A stretch of 64,000 nt of DNA from CBDCBA01 sp965214125 (lineage in GTDB: Bacteria; Planctomycetota; Phycisphaerae; Tepidisphaerales; Tepidisphaeraceae). The first letter of the stretch is position 1. The number at the start of each line of letters is the position of its first letter. The notes beneath the pieces were generated by a model, which saw only the letters and a program-made list of their open reading frames with translations, did no database searches and was not told where the DNA came from. A program made the position numbers and the translations under genes. The stretch is taken from the NCBI GenBank assembly GCA_965214125.1, contig CBDCBA010000031.1:219809-283808 (forward strand), written 5' to 3'. Shown in pieces: positions 17,058-26,711 of the stretch.

Positions 17058-18370
17058 TGCGTTGCGTCGTCCGACCGCGGCGCGGGGCCGTGCTGGTGCT
17101 CACGCTGCTAATCGTCTTCGCCCTGGCGGCGATGGTGCTGGCCCTCGGCTACGCGGCGCGGACGGAGTTGCAGATCGCCGCCAACGTCGCCGCCCGCCGC
17201 GAGGCGGCCCTGGCCCTGCGCGGCGGTGAGCAGTACGTGATGGCCCTGCTCAAGCAGTCTAAACAGGGCGAGCAGGACGCCGTCGAACTCCTGCCAATGG
17301 ACCGCTTCGAGCGCGTGCCGATCGGCGGCGGTTACATCTGGATCGTTCGGCCCGATTACAACGACCCGCTTCTGCCACCGTTTGGCCTGGTGGACGAGTC
17401 GACGAAAATCGACCTCAACACCGAGGATATCGAGCGCCTTATGCAGCTCGAGGGAATGACCGGCGAGCTGGCGGCGGCCATCGTCGACTGGCGCGACGAG
17501 GACGACGACATCGCCTTCGGCATCGGCGCCGAGTCGAGCGACTACCTCGGCCGCTCGCCGGGGTATCGGGCCAAGAATGCGCCGCTCGAAAGCGTCGAGG
17601 AACTGCTGCTGTTGCAGGGCTGGACACCTGAATTGCTGTTCGGCCCAAGCGACCAGGGCCCGCTCGGCATCGCCGGCGGCGCGGGGGGCGGCTTCACGAC
17701 CCAGCACTGGCAACGCCGCGGCTTCTTCGACCTGTTCACCGTCTGGAGCAACGAGCCGCGACTCGACCCCGAGGGCAACCCGCGCATCGACACCGACGAC
17801 AACACGCGGGCGCTGCGCGAGGTCATCACGAAGATCATCGGCGGCGACCGCGCCTCGCAGATCAACCGCCGCATCGATGACGAGGGCAACATCTTCCTTG
17901 TCGCCCAGCGGGCGGGGCTGACGGAGGAGGAGCTGCGCCAGGTCGAGAACTACTTCTACGGCGGGGGCGACGGCTTCAACGACTTTCGCGGCAAGATCAA
18001 CCTGAACTTCGCCCCGCGCGAGGTGCTGCTGGCCGCCGACGAGGACGCCGACCCGTCCCTCGTCGACAACATCATCGCCGTCCGCAAGGCGCAGACGGAG
18101 ATTTACCCTGGCACGGTCGCCTGGCTGCTCAACGCCGACGGCGAGGCCGTGCGGCAGCTTGACGACGACGTGATCGCCCGCGGCACGCACTGGTCGGCCG
18201 ACATCGTCGCCGCCAGCGCCGACGGCCGCTCGTGGCGGCGGGCGCGCCTCGTGGTCGACAACAGCGGCGACGAGCCCCGCGTGGTCTTTCGCCGCGACCT
18301 GACCGATCGCGGCTGGCCCCTGGAGCCCGAGATCCTCGAAGACCTGCGCGCGGGCGATCCGTCGCAATAA
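17057..18370 (+). CDS. gspK: Pseudopilus tip protein GspK-like
   Basis: A 437-aa large minor pseudopilin. The N-terminal RPRRGAVLVLTLLIVFALAA is a prepilin-like helix in which Ala follows the leader Gly. The helix-hairpin-helix-rich GspK body follows: DESTKIDLNTEDIERL, AAIVDWRDEDDDIA and a second KINLNFAPREVLLAA. ATG 17057 shares a base with the gspJ stop (TGATG); GTG 17054 is the alternative start. Confidence 0.88.
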   Translation: MRCVVRPRRGAVLVLTLLIVFALAAMVLALGYAARTELQIAANVAARREAALALRGGEQYVMALLKQSKQGEQDAVELLPMDRFERVPIGGGYIWIVRPDYNDPLLPPFGLVDESTKIDLNTEDIERLMQLEGMTGELAAAIVDWRDEDDDIAFGIGAESSDYLGRSPGYRAKNAPLESVEELLLLQGWTPELLFGPSDQGPLGIAGGAGGGFTTQHWQRRGFFDLFTVWSNEPRLDPEGNPRIDTDDNTRALREVITKIIGGDRASQINRRIDDEGNIFLVAQRAGLTEEELRQVENYFYGGGDGFNDFRGKINLNFAPREVLLAADEDADPSLVDNIIAVRKAQTEIYPGTVAWLLNADGEAVRQLDDDVIARGTHWSADIVAASADGRSWRRARLVVDNSGDEPRVVFRRDLTDRGWPLEPEILEDLRAGDPSQ

Positions 18371-18408
18371 CCTCCCCGGCCCTGGCGTTACCCTGTCACC
18401 GCCCGCAC

Positions 18409-19782
18409 ATGAAGCTTCGTTCCGGCAACACACTCGGCATCGCCCTCTCGGACCGGTCGGTGGCTTGCGCGCTGCTGGCCGGCGGAAAGGTGCGTGCGAG
18501 CGGGCGGTGGAACGACGCGGATTTGACCGACAGCGCCGCGTTGCAAGACTTTCTCGCGAACCACGGCCTGTCCGCGGCCAAGCGGGCGGTCATCGGCGTG
18601 CCGGCGCGGTGGCTGGTGGCCGAGTCGGTCGAGGTGCCCGCCGGCGCCGGCGCGGATGACGCGATGGCCGTCCTTCGGCTGCGGGCCGAGCGGCTGGCGT
18701 CGGGCAGCGAGCAGGAACTGGTCTTCGACGTCGCCGGCGACGCGGCCGACAGGGCGGCCCTGCTCGTGGGGCTGCCGGCGAAACGCGTCGAAACCATCCG
18801 CCGCGCCTGCTCGGCCGCGGGCGTGGAGGTTGCCGCCATCACGCCGACGGCGCTGGCCTTCGCGGAGGCGGCGGGCGAGCCGACGGGTGACCGGCTGCTG
18901 GTCCTCGCCGACGCGGCGGGCGCCGATGCCGTCTGGCAGCGCGACGGCCGCGTGCGGATGCTGCGCCACGTAACCCGCGGCGACGCCGCCGGCCTGGCGC
19001 GGGCGGCCACGCTCATGGGCTTCGAGGGGGACGTGGCCGTCGTGTCGGCCAGCCGCCTGTCCGACGCCGACCGCCTCGCCCAAGCCACCGGCGGCCGCGT
19101 GAGCGAACTGGCGCCGGCCGAGGCGCTGAGCCGATTGCCGGCGGTGGCATCACTGAACGGCGAGGCGAACCGAGTTGCCCATGACGACCTGTGGGCCGCT
19201 GTCGCCCTCGCGACCGAGCCGCCGCGGCGGCGTGCCAACTTCCTGGCGCCGCGCCTCGCCCCGCCGCGCCCGCCGCGCGTGGACCGCCGCTACGTGCTGG
19301 CCGCCCTGGCCGTGTTGGCGTGTGGCCTGGGGATGTACTGGCTGTGGAGCCGCGCGGTCGAGGCCGAGGCGGACGCCGTGGTCGCCGAGGCCGCCGCCGC
19401 AAAGTTGGAGGAGCCGGCCGAGGCGGCGCGGGCGGACATCGACCGCATCACCTTCGGGCGCGGCTACTTCGAGACACGCCCGCCCGTGCTCGACTGCCTC
19501 GCCGAAGTCGCCAGCCTCTTCGAGATCGGCCAGCCCATCTGGACGACCGCCTTCTCCATGAACGATGACGGCCGCGCGCAGTTGCAGGGCCGCGCGGGCA
19601 GCCAGGCGGTGGTGCTGCAACTGCGCGACAGCCTCGCCGAGCGGCCGGGCTTCGACGATGTCACGCTCGTCGACCTGCGCGACGTGGCCGCAGGCCGGGG
19701 CAACCGCCGGCCGAACTCGGCGTTCACGCTCAGCTTCACCTACACCGTTCCTGACGCCGTCGAGCCGGGGGGCGAGCAATGA
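18409..19782 (+). CDS. gspL: GspL/PilM-PilN-like inner-membrane assembly protein
   Basis: A 457-aa protein with an actin-like (ASKHA) cytoplasmic domain over roughly 300 residues (NTLGIALSDRSVACALL, AVIGVPARWLVAESVEVP), one membrane helix (YVLAALAVLACGLGMYWLW) and a periplasmic ferredoxin-like part. That is the GspL plan, equivalent to a PilM-PilN fusion. The start ATG 18409 is chosen because the longer open frame overlaps gspK. It is coupled to the next gene by a 4-nt overlap. Confidence 0.82.
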   Translation: MKLRSGNTLGIALSDRSVACALLAGGKVRASGRWNDADLTDSAALQDFLANHGLSAAKRAVIGVPARWLVAESVEVPAGAGADDAMAVLRLRAERLASGSEQELVFDVAGDAADRAALLVGLPAKRVETIRRACSAAGVEVAAITPTALAFAEAAGEPTGDRLLVLADAAGADAVWQRDGRVRMLRHVTRGDAAGLARAATLMGFEGDVAVVSASRLSDADRLAQATGGRVSELAPAEALSRLPAVASLNGEANRVAHDDLWAAVALATEPPRRRANFLAPRLAPPRPPRVDRRYVLAALAVLACGLGMYWLWSRAVEAEADAVVAEAAAAKLEEPAEAARADIDRITFGRGYFETRPPVLDCLAEVASLFEIGQPIWTTAFSMNDDGRAQLQGRAGSQAVVLQLRDSLAERPGFDDVTLVDLRDVAAGRGNRRPNSAFTLSFTYTVPDAVEPGGEQ

Positions 19783-20312
19783 GCCCGCGCGAACGGACCA
19801 TGGCCATCGCGGCCGTCGGACTCATTGGGGTGCTGGCGGTCTATCAGCTCGCCCTGTCGCCGCTGCTCACCCGCGCCGACGCCGCGTCTGAACGACTCGA
19901 CGCCGCCCGCGCGATCGAGGAGGAACGGCAGCTCGAGATCCAGAACCAACTCGCTGAGCGGCGGCGCTGGAAGCGCATCGGGGGCGAGACCCTTCGGGAC
20001 GAGCCCGCGACGGCCGAGGGCCAACTCGTCAACCGCGTGCCGGCGTGGGCGAGCGAGAGCGGTGTGTCGCTGAGCTCGATTCGCCCCGACCGCGCCGACG
20101 CGAGCGAGGGTTTCGGCCGCGTGGCGCTTCGGGTCACGGCGGCGGGAGAGCTGGCGGAAATCGGCCGGTTTCTCTACGCGATCGAGTCGGCCGACGTGCC
20201 GGTGCGGATCAGCGATCTGACGCTGGTCACGCGCGAGGAGGGGGAGGACAACCTGTCGCTCCAGCTCACGCTCGCGACCATCCACAACCTGCCGCGGGAG
20301 GAGACCAAGTGA
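19779..20312 (+). CDS. gspM: GspM/PilO-like inner-membrane protein
   Basis: A 177-aa bitopic protein: a short cytoplasmic N terminus, a membrane helix (MAIAAVGLIGVLAVYQLAL), a coiled coil (ASERLDAARAIEEERQLEIQ) and a small periplasmic domain with ALRVTAAGELAEIGRFLYAI, as in PilO/GspM. It overlaps gspL and the following gene by 4 nt each. Confidence 0.8.
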   Translation: MSPRERTMAIAAVGLIGVLAVYQLALSPLLTRADAASERLDAARAIEEERQLEIQNQLAERRRWKRIGGETLRDEPATAEGQLVNRVPAWASESGVSLSSIRPDRADASEGFGRVALRVTAAGELAEIGRFLYAIESADVPVRISDLTLVTREEGEDNLSLQLTLATIHNLPREETK

Positions 20313-21025
20313 GACGGCTTGCCCTGACAATCGCGCTGCTGCTCGCGGCCGCCCCCACCGCCCCAGCCGTTGTCGAGGCCGCGGAGGCTTCGGCGTTCGA
20401 GGAGCGGTATGGTTCGCTGCTGACGAACAACCTGTTCGTGAAGGACCGCCGCCCGCCGGAACCACCCAAGAGCGATGAGCCCGAGGCGCCGCCCGAGCCG
20501 AAGGAAGAGCCCCCGCCACCGCCACCGGAAAAGGATTGGCGGCTGATCGGCATCGTCTTCGAGGAAGGGGCGTTCCGCGCTTACCTCGAGAACACGAAGC
20601 GGAGCGCGATCGAGCGGTTCGAGCCGAACGACGCGGTCGCCGACGGGTTCGTGAGCGAGGTCTACATCGACGGCCTGACCTACGCCGGTCCGGAGGGGAT
20701 GGCGTGGGTGGGCCTCGGCAGCGATCTGACGGGCGAGGTCATCGCCGCCCCACCGAGCAAGTCGCGACGCGAGCGCGGCGAGGCGTCGGCGAAGGACAAG
20801 CAGCTCAACGTCGCCGAGATGATGCGCCAGCGCCGCCTCCGCGAGCGCGAGCGGGCCGGCGAGGACGAGGACGACGACCGCCGTGGCCGCCGGCGCCGCG
20901 GGCGCGATCGAGACGAGGATGACGACGACCGGGATGACGACCGCGACGACGACGACGAAGTCGATGACGACGATTTCGAAGAGGACGACGGCGATGACGG
21001 CGATGACCAGGACGACGATGAATAA
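20309..21025 (+). CDS. GspC/PilP-like exported protein with an acidic tail
   Basis: A 238-aa protein starting at GTG 20309 (overlap GTGA). It has a signal peptide (RRLALTIALLLAAAPTAPA), a Pro/Glu-rich linker, then a small beta domain (DWRLIGIVFEEGAFRAYLEN, FVSEVYIDGLTYAG) like the homology region of GspC or PilP that touches the secretin. The last 70 residues are extremely charged: an Arg/Glu helix and then an almost pure Asp tail. I see no PDZ domain. Position before gspD fits GspC; the tail is unlike any GspC I know. Confidence 0.7.
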   Translation: MRRLALTIALLLAAAPTAPAVVEAAEASAFEERYGSLLTNNLFVKDRRPPEPPKSDEPEAPPEPKEEPPPPPPEKDWRLIGIVFEEGAFRAYLENTKRSAIERFEPNDAVADGFVSEVYIDGLTYAGPEGMAWVGLGSDLTGEVIAAPPSKSRRERGEASAKDKQLNVAEMMRQRRLRERERAGEDEDDDRRGRRRRGRDRDEDDDDRDDDRDDDDEVDDDDFEEDDGDDGDDQDDDE

Positions 21026-23390
21026 CGCACGCACCGCCCGCTCCCGTACCGCCCTCGCCGCCGCCGTCGCCGCGGTCGGCCTGATCGCGGCGCCTGCCTT
21101 CGCGCAGGACGCCGCGGCCGATGATGCGCCGGCAACCGCCCCGACCCGCCCCGGTGCAGGGCCGGGCGGCGTGACGCGCAGCAACGGCGGGCTGGTCTTC
21201 GATTTCCGCGGCGCGAGCATCAACACGGTGCTCGACGAGCTCTCGACCGCCGCCGGCTTCATCATCGTGCGGCAGGTCGAGCCCGAGGGGACCGTCACGC
21301 TCACCAGCCGCCAGCCGGTGAACCCGGAGGAGGCCGTCACGCTGCTGAACACCGTGCTGTACGAGGCCGGCTATGTCGCGGTAAAGCAGGGGCGGATCCT
21401 GAAAGTCGTCGACCGCGACGACGCCGGCAGCCAGCCGATCCCCGTTCGCTCCGGCAGCGACCCGGCCGTGATCGAGCCGACCGACGAGCTCATCACGCAG
21501 ATCATCCCGCTCCGCCACGCCGACGCGACGCAGTTGCTCGAGGATCTCAAGCCGGTGGTGAACCCCGAGGCGCCGTTCACGGCCAACGGGTCGAGCAACG
21601 CGTTGGTCGTGACCGACACCTCGGCGAACGTGCGGCGGCTGGTGGAGATGGTGAACGCCCTCGACCAGTCGCTGGCCGACAGCGTGAGCGTGCGCGTCTT
21701 CCAACTCGAGTTCGCCAACGCGGGCGAGGCGGCGGCGCTCATCAACGAAGTCTTCGGCGAACTCGCCGTCGGCCCCGGCGGCGAGGGAGGCGGCGGTTCG
21801 AGCGGGGGCAATCGTGGCGGGCGCGGCGGAGACCCACGCGAGCGCATGCGCCAGGCTTTCATGCAGGCCATGCAGGGCGACCAGGGCGGCGCCCGCGGCA
21901 GCAAGGTCAACGCCGCCGCCGACGAGCGCACGAACAGCCTGGTCGTCACCGGGCCCGGCGACACGCTGGAGGTCGTCCAGACCGTGATCGACGAAATCGA
22001 CTCGAACCCCGTTGCCGACGAAAAAGTCTTCGTCTACCGACTACGCAACGCCCAGGCGGCGAACGTGGAGGCGGTCGTGACCGACCTCTTCGGCGACGGC
22101 ACCGGCGGCGGGAGCATCGACGTGCAGAGCGACTTCCCCGACCGTTTGCTCAACTTCCGCAGCCAAAGCGGCGGACGCGGCAGCTCGACCCTGAGCGGCA
22201 ACGCGGGCGGACGCGGCGGCGGGAACAACAACCGCCTCGGCGGCGACACCGGCGGCAACCAGGGCCGCTTCAACCAGAACCAGAACAACCGCAACAACCG
22301 CCAGCCCTCGCGCCAGGCCCAGCAGACCGCCAGCGACCTCGCCGGCCAGGTCACGATCATCGCCGATCCCGACACGAACTCGCTGCTGGTCCGCACCAGC
22401 CCGCAGAACTACGAGCGCGTGCAAACCGTCCTCGAAGAGCTCGACCGCCCCGTCGCCCAGGTGCTCATCAAGGTGCTCATCGCCGAGGTGACGCACGACG
22501 ACACCGTTGACCTCGGCACCGAACTTTCGGTCCTGAACCTCCGCGCCAGCGGTCTCGGGCAGGACTACGGCACGAACTTCAACATCCCGGTCGAGGGCGC
22601 CACCGCCACCGGGCTAGTCGTGCAGATCCTCGAGCAGGACTTCTCCGCCGCCATCCGCGCGCTGGAGACCGAAGGCAAGCTCGACGTCCTCAGCCGCCCC
22701 TACATCCTCGCCAGCGACAACCAGGTCGCCAGCATCACCGTCGGCCAGGAGGTGCCCTTTATCACCAACAGCCGCGTGACCGACGAGGGGGGCATCATCA
22801 ACACGATCGAGTACAGCGACATCGGCATCCTGCTCGACGTCATCCCCCACATCAATCCCGACGGCATGGTGATCCTCGACGTCGCCCCGGAGATCAGCAC
22901 GCTCACCGGCACCACCGTGCCCATCAGCGAGCTCGTCAGCGCCCCCGTGATCGCCAAGCGGTCGGCCCTGTCGCGCGTGGGCGTGAAGAACGGCCAGACC
23001 ATCGTCATCGGCGGGCTGATGGAGGATCGCAAGACCGAAACGCTCAACAAGGTGCCGATTCTGGGCGACATCCCGATCCTCGGTGCCGCCTTCCGCCGCA
23101 CGCAGGTGACGAAGGCGAAGACGGAACTGTTGATCTTCCTCACCCCGCACGTGGCGAGCGACCCCAGCCTGCTCGGGCCGATGGGCGACGAGGAACTCGA
23201 GGGGACGCAGCTCATCCCGAACGCCGTCCAGCCGGACATGTTCAAGAAGCACATGAACGACCTGCAACGCGGCCGCACGGCCGACCAGCCGCGCGTGGTT
23301 CCCGACGACACCGCCGAGCCGCGTGACCCGGAGTCGATCGAGGAACGGGGCGCCACCGTCGAACCCAGCGACCGCCGCGGCGCCAACTGA
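21018..23390 (+). CDS. gspD: Type II secretion outer-membrane secretin GspD
   Basis: A 790-aa secretin that forms the outer-membrane gate. ATG 21018 gives the signal peptide MNNARTARSRTALAAAVAAV to AFAQ and overlaps the previous stop by 8 nt. The N0 domain (FDFRGASINTVLDELSTAAG) and N1-N3 repeats (ANGSSNALVVTDTSANVRRL, PDTNSLLVRTSPQNYERVQ) precede the secretin core (VPFITNSRVTDEGG, VGVKNGQTIVIGGLMEDR, LLIFLTPHV). Gly- and Asn-rich inserts near residues 252-270 and 400-435 enlarge the N domains. A C-terminal region of about 70 residues could dock a pilotin. Confidence 0.92.
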   Translation: MNNARTARSRTALAAAVAAVGLIAAPAFAQDAAADDAPATAPTRPGAGPGGVTRSNGGLVFDFRGASINTVLDELSTAAGFIIVRQVEPEGTVTLTSRQPVNPEEAVTLLNTVLYEAGYVAVKQGRILKVVDRDDAGSQPIPVRSGSDPAVIEPTDELITQIIPLRHADATQLLEDLKPVVNPEAPFTANGSSNALVVTDTSANVRRLVEMVNALDQSLADSVSVRVFQLEFANAGEAAALINEVFGELAVGPGGEGGGGSSGGNRGGRGGDPRERMRQAFMQAMQGDQGGARGSKVNAAADERTNSLVVTGPGDTLEVVQTVIDEIDSNPVADEKVFVYRLRNAQAANVEAVVTDLFGDGTGGGSIDVQSDFPDRLLNFRSQSGGRGSSTLSGNAGGRGGGNNNRLGGDTGGNQGRFNQNQNNRNNRQPSRQAQQTASDLAGQVTIIADPDTNSLLVRTSPQNYERVQTVLEELDRPVAQVLIKVLIAEVTHDDTVDLGTELSVLNLRASGLGQDYGTNFNIPVEGATATGLVVQILEQDFSAAIRALETEGKLDVLSRPYILASDNQVASITVGQEVPFITNSRVTDEGGIINTIEYSDIGILLDVIPHINPDGMVILDVAPEISTLTGTTVPISELVSAPVIAKRSALSRVGVKNGQTIVIGGLMEDRKTETLNKVPILGDIPILGAAFRRTQVTKAKTELLIFLTPHVASDPSLLGPMGDEELEGTQLIPNAVQPDMFKKHMNDLQRGRTADQPRVVPDDTAEPRDPESIEERGATVEPSDRRGAN

Positions 23391-23438
23391 TGCCGACGTC
23401 GGCTTCATTCCCTTCATCCCCACCCCCCCACGCTCATC

Positions 23439-23546
23439 CCCCGACGCAGAGGCGGAAGCCTCGGGTTCCGGTCGGAATCACCGCATTTTGAATGAAAGTG
23501 GTGCAGAGCCCGAGCAGAACCCGAGGCTTCCGCCTCGGCGTCGGGG
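23439..23546. repeat. Nested palindrome E (intergenic inverted repeat)
   Basis: The arms at 23439-23468 and 23517-23546 are 30 bp, with one mismatch and a 48-nt spacer. Each arm contains its own short palindrome around GAGGC-GGAA-GCCTC. It lies between the convergent gspD and PDZ genes, where it could also act as a transcript end. The outer flank lacks the TAGC motif of the other copies. Confidence 0.85.
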
Positions 23547-23612
23547 AGCGGGAATGAACCCGATGCAACCGTCGGGCAGAGCGCCGACCGCACTTGGGCA
23601 GCACGGTCTGGC

Positions 23613-25049
23613 TCAATCCTCCGACAGCGGCTGTTGCGGGGGTGGCAGGCCCTCCTCGGTGCGCGTGGGACCCAATGCCGGGGGGAAGCGGCCGGCGAGG
23701 AGGTCGGGTAGCACCTCGACGATCACCTGCGCCGGCAGCGCGTACGTTTCCACGCGGCCGGCGCGGGCGATGTTCATGCCGACGACGCGGCCGCGCAAGT
23801 CGACCACCGGGCCGCCCATCTCGTCGGCGCCCAGGATGCTGTCGTGCTGGATCACCGCCGGAAAGTCTGCCCCGCGCCGGCTAAGCGTCGTGCCGCCCAG
23901 CCGGTTTTGCAGGCGGGCGCGTGGCGAGCGGCCGCTGTCGCCCAGGCGCACGTCCAGCGCCCGCTCGCGGCCATTGCGGACGATGTCGAGCGTCAGGCGG
24001 TCGCCGGACTTGTACTCGGCCAACTCGGCGCGAAGCGACTGCCCGTCGCGGACGGCGGTCCCGCCAACGCTCGTGATCAGGTCGTTCACGCGCACGCCCG
24101 CCTCCTCGGCCGAGCCGCCGGGCAGCACCGCCACAACCGGCACGCCGGCCACCTCGCCGCTGATCGACAGCCCCAGGCCAAAGCGGCTCAGCCGCACCGG
24201 GATGCGCAGGCGCTCGTTGTCGCGCAGCACGTCGAGGGCGATCACCGCGCCCGGCCGGTCGTAGCGCAGCGACTGCAAAAACGCCTGCCGCGTGCCGACG
24301 GCTTGGCCGTCGCGGGCGACGATCAAATCGCCCGGCCGCAGCCCCGCCCGCGCCGCGTCGCCGCCGCGCTCGACGCGGGCGATCGGGATGCCCGATTGCC
24401 CGCCGAACGTGCCCATCGAGATGCCGAGTTGCAACGCGCTCGGCTCGACCTTCCGCACGCCGGTGATGCTGACATTGCCCACCGCCAGCGGCCCGTCGTC
24501 CGGCTCGGTAGCGGAGGAGATCAGCCACGAGCCCGCCTCCAGATCGCGCACGGCCGAGGCGTCGAACGATGCCGGCGTCAGGCTCAGGCCCGGCGGCAGC
24601 GTGAGCTTGATTGCGGCCAAGTCGTGGTCGCGCGCCACCCCGACGATGCGCCCGTCGAGCGAGAGCGTCTGGCCATCCCGCACCGGAATCTCCGCAACGA
24701 AGTTCGGCGTGAGCTCGCTCGCCTTCGTCAGCACAAAACCGTCCTCGCTCACGACCAAACCCAACGCGGCTCGGACCATGCCGCCGTCCGCCTCGTCCGG
24801 GACGAACAGCTCGATCACCGATGCTTCCACCGCGCCGTCGGCCTCGTCGGCAAGGGTGCGCAGGGCGGCGCTGTCTTTGACGAGGCGGTCGTCGACACGC
24901 CGCTGCTGCTCCCACGGCCATTGCGCCAGCAGTTGCGGCGGCGCCCAGAGCATGGCCGCCGCCACGCCGCCGGTGATGGTCGCCGCCAGCAGCCAGCCGT
25001 CGAACCGATGCCCGGCGTCACGTCGTTGCACGTCGTCCTTACGCTTCAT
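23613..25049 (-). CDS. Trypsin-fold PDZ protein lacking protease residues (pseudoprotease)
   Basis: A membrane-anchored or exported protein of 478 aa (helix at WLLAATITGGVAAAMLWAP). It looks like an HtrA-type protease split by two PDZ domains. The N-terminal half has GLVVSEDGFVLTKASEL, where HtrA has TAAH, and RDHDLAAIKL with the Asp kept. PDZ1 (IPIARVERGGDAARAGLRPG) and PDZ2 (VVAVLPGGSAEEAGVRVND) follow. Then the C-terminal half has GADEMGGPVVDLRGRVVGMN, where GDSGGP is expected. The His and Ser are thus replaced, so proteolysis is unlikely. The start is ATG 25049, with GGAGG 6 nt upstream; GTG 25052 is too close to it. Confidence 0.8.
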   Translation of the reverse strand: MKRKDDVQRRDAGHRFDGWLLAATITGGVAAAMLWAPPQLLAQWPWEQQRRVDDRLVKDSAALRTLADEADGAVEASVIELFVPDEADGGMVRAALGLVVSEDGFVLTKASELTPNFVAEIPVRDGQTLSLDGRIVGVARDHDLAAIKLTLPPGLSLTPASFDASAVRDLEAGSWLISSATEPDDGPLAVGNVSITGVRKVEPSALQLGISMGTFGGQSGIPIARVERGGDAARAGLRPGDLIVARDGQAVGTRQAFLQSLRYDRPGAVIALDVLRDNERLRIPVRLSRFGLGLSISGEVAGVPVVAVLPGGSAEEAGVRVNDLITSVGGTAVRDGQSLRAELAEYKSGDRLTLDIVRNGRERALDVRLGDSGRSPRARLQNRLGGTTLSRRGADFPAVIQHDSILGADEMGGPVVDLRGRVVGMNIARAGRVETYALPAQVIVEVLPDLLAGRFPPALGPTRTEEGLPPPQQPLSED

Positions 25050-25112
25050 CACAAACCTCCAAGATCATCGCAAGTTTCGTAGTAGTTGCCCATCATTCGC
25101 CCCGTCGCGTGG

Positions 25113-26597
25113 CTACTGGGGGTACCGCAGCACAACGCGCCTGGTCGTCTCCGTGCCCGAGGGGGCGCGGACGCGGAGCACGATCGCATCGCCGCCGCGC
25201 ATCGGGTAGAGCAGGCGGGTGAGGGCGTTGACGTCGTGCATGGCCCGGCCGTTGATGGCGACGATCGTGTCGCCGGCCTTAAGGCCCGCCTCTTCGGCGG
25301 GCGAGTTCGGCACGACCTCCCGAATTAGCACGCCGAACGGATCGCCCTGCTCCGGCCAGACGCCGAGCTGGCCGCGGTAGGGGCGGTTGTAGTTGCGCGG
25401 ACCGGGATCGCCGCGCCGGGGCAGGCGATCGGTTGGCGTGATCTCGACGGTGATCTCCCGCGCCTGGCCCGTCGCCTGATCGGTGCGCAGCAGGACGTAC
25501 TCGAGCGTCTCGCCGTCGCGCAAGGTCGGGCGGCGGGCGTAGAGTTCCGTTTCGCTGGCAATCTCGAAGCGCCCCATGCGGATGATGCGGTCGCCGGCCT
25601 GCACGCCCGCCTCGTCGGCGGGGCTGCCTTTCTCGACGAAGCGGACCGTCGCGCCCACGCGGTCGTCGTTGCCCGCAAAGTCGACGCCGGCGGCGTCCTG
25701 CGGCCGGGCGACGGGGCCGAAGTCGATGCGGATGCCATCGTCGGCCCCGCCACGACGCAGCCAACTCGCAAGTTGGTTGCCGCCCGCACGATCGCCGTCG
25801 GCCAGCGGTTGCCACTGCTCGACGAAGCGGTCGATCGGCACGTGAACGTTGGCGGCCATCGAGTCGCCGATGCGGCTATGGATGCCGATGAGCCGGCCAT
25901 CCAGGTCGAACAAAGGCCCGCCGCTGTCGCCGCCGACAAGCGTGTTGTCCGTCTGAAGCAAATCGTCGCGGTTGGCGTTGATGCGCCCGACCCGCACGAC
26001 CGGCGGCCGCCCCGACTGGTAGCCACCGGGGTGGCCCGTCGCGACCGTCCAGCTCCCCGTCGCCAGCGGCGTGCTCTCGCCGAGCGGCACGTACGGCAGC
26101 GGCCCCTCGAAGATGCCGCGGTCGTCGTCGATCTTGGCCATGCCCGCGTCGAGCTCGCGGATGGTTCCCAGCGTGTAGCCGCGCAGCGTGGTGCCGTCGG
26201 GCAGCGTGAACTCCGCCTGCTGCCCAGGCCTGCCGATGACGTGGGCCGCCGTCAGGACGTAGCCATCGGGGCTGACGATCACGCCGCTGCCCTGGCCGTT
26301 GCCGACCGTGATGCCCACCGTCGCCGGGACGGCCTTGAGCACGACCTCGCGCACGCTCTGCTCGATGTCGAACAACTCGTCGATCGTGCGCGGCGTGCGG
26401 CTGGTGTTGCGCGAGTTCTCGACCGGCTCCACGGCCGGCGGCGCGGTCGAGTCCTGGCGTGCCAGCGCCGTTGCTCCGCGAACGGCCAGCAGCAGCGGCG
26501 CGGCCATCAGCGCGCCGATCGTGAAGGCGTGCAGCAACCTGGCGCGGCGAAGGTGGCGAGGGGCGGGCTGATCGGCTGTTGCAACAGGAACGTCCAT
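25113..26597 (-). CDS. S1C (HtrA/DegP-like) serine protease with PDZ domains
   Basis: A periplasmic or membrane-anchored quality-control protease, 494 aa. It has an N-terminal membrane helix (AFTIGALMAAPLLLAV), a trypsin-fold domain with all three triad positions (His in VLTAAHVI, Asp in ELDAGMAKI, Ser in GGDSGGPLFD), then two PDZ domains (ATVRFVEKGSPADEAGVQAG and VLIREVVPNSPAEEAGLKAG). It is 63 nt upstream of the related pseudoprotease and on the same strand, so the pair may be co-transcribed and work together. Confidence 0.88.
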   Translation of the reverse strand: MDVPVATADQPAPRHLRRARLLHAFTIGALMAAPLLLAVRGATALARQDSTAPPAVEPVENSRNTSRTPRTIDELFDIEQSVREVVLKAVPATVGITVGNGQGSGVIVSPDGYVLTAAHVIGRPGQQAEFTLPDGTTLRGYTLGTIRELDAGMAKIDDDRGIFEGPLPYVPLGESTPLATGSWTVATGHPGGYQSGRPPVVRVGRINANRDDLLQTDNTLVGGDSGGPLFDLDGRLIGIHSRIGDSMAANVHVPIDRFVEQWQPLADGDRAGGNQLASWLRRGGADDGIRIDFGPVARPQDAAGVDFAGNDDRVGATVRFVEKGSPADEAGVQAGDRIIRMGRFEIASETELYARRPTLRDGETLEYVLLRTDQATGQAREITVEITPTDRLPRRGDPGPRNYNRPYRGQLGVWPEQGDPFGVLIREVVPNSPAEEAGLKAGDTIVAINGRAMHDVNALTRLLYPMRGGDAIVLRVRAPSGTETTRRVVLRYPQ

Positions 26598-26604
26598 GAC
26601 TCCG

Positions 26605-26610
26605 ATACTA
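26605..26610 (-). promoter_or_regulatory. TANNNT start-proximal motif of the S1C protease gene
   Basis: TAGTAT on the minus strand, 7 nt before the ATG at 26597. Confidence 0.5.
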
Positions 26611-26711
26611 CAACGCCCGTGCCGGAAGGTTTCGTGTCCCCCATTTGCGGGGACCGTTGCTTCCGCGGCGTAAGAGGCAGAACAGACGCATCGCGAACGG
26701 CGTATGTTTGG

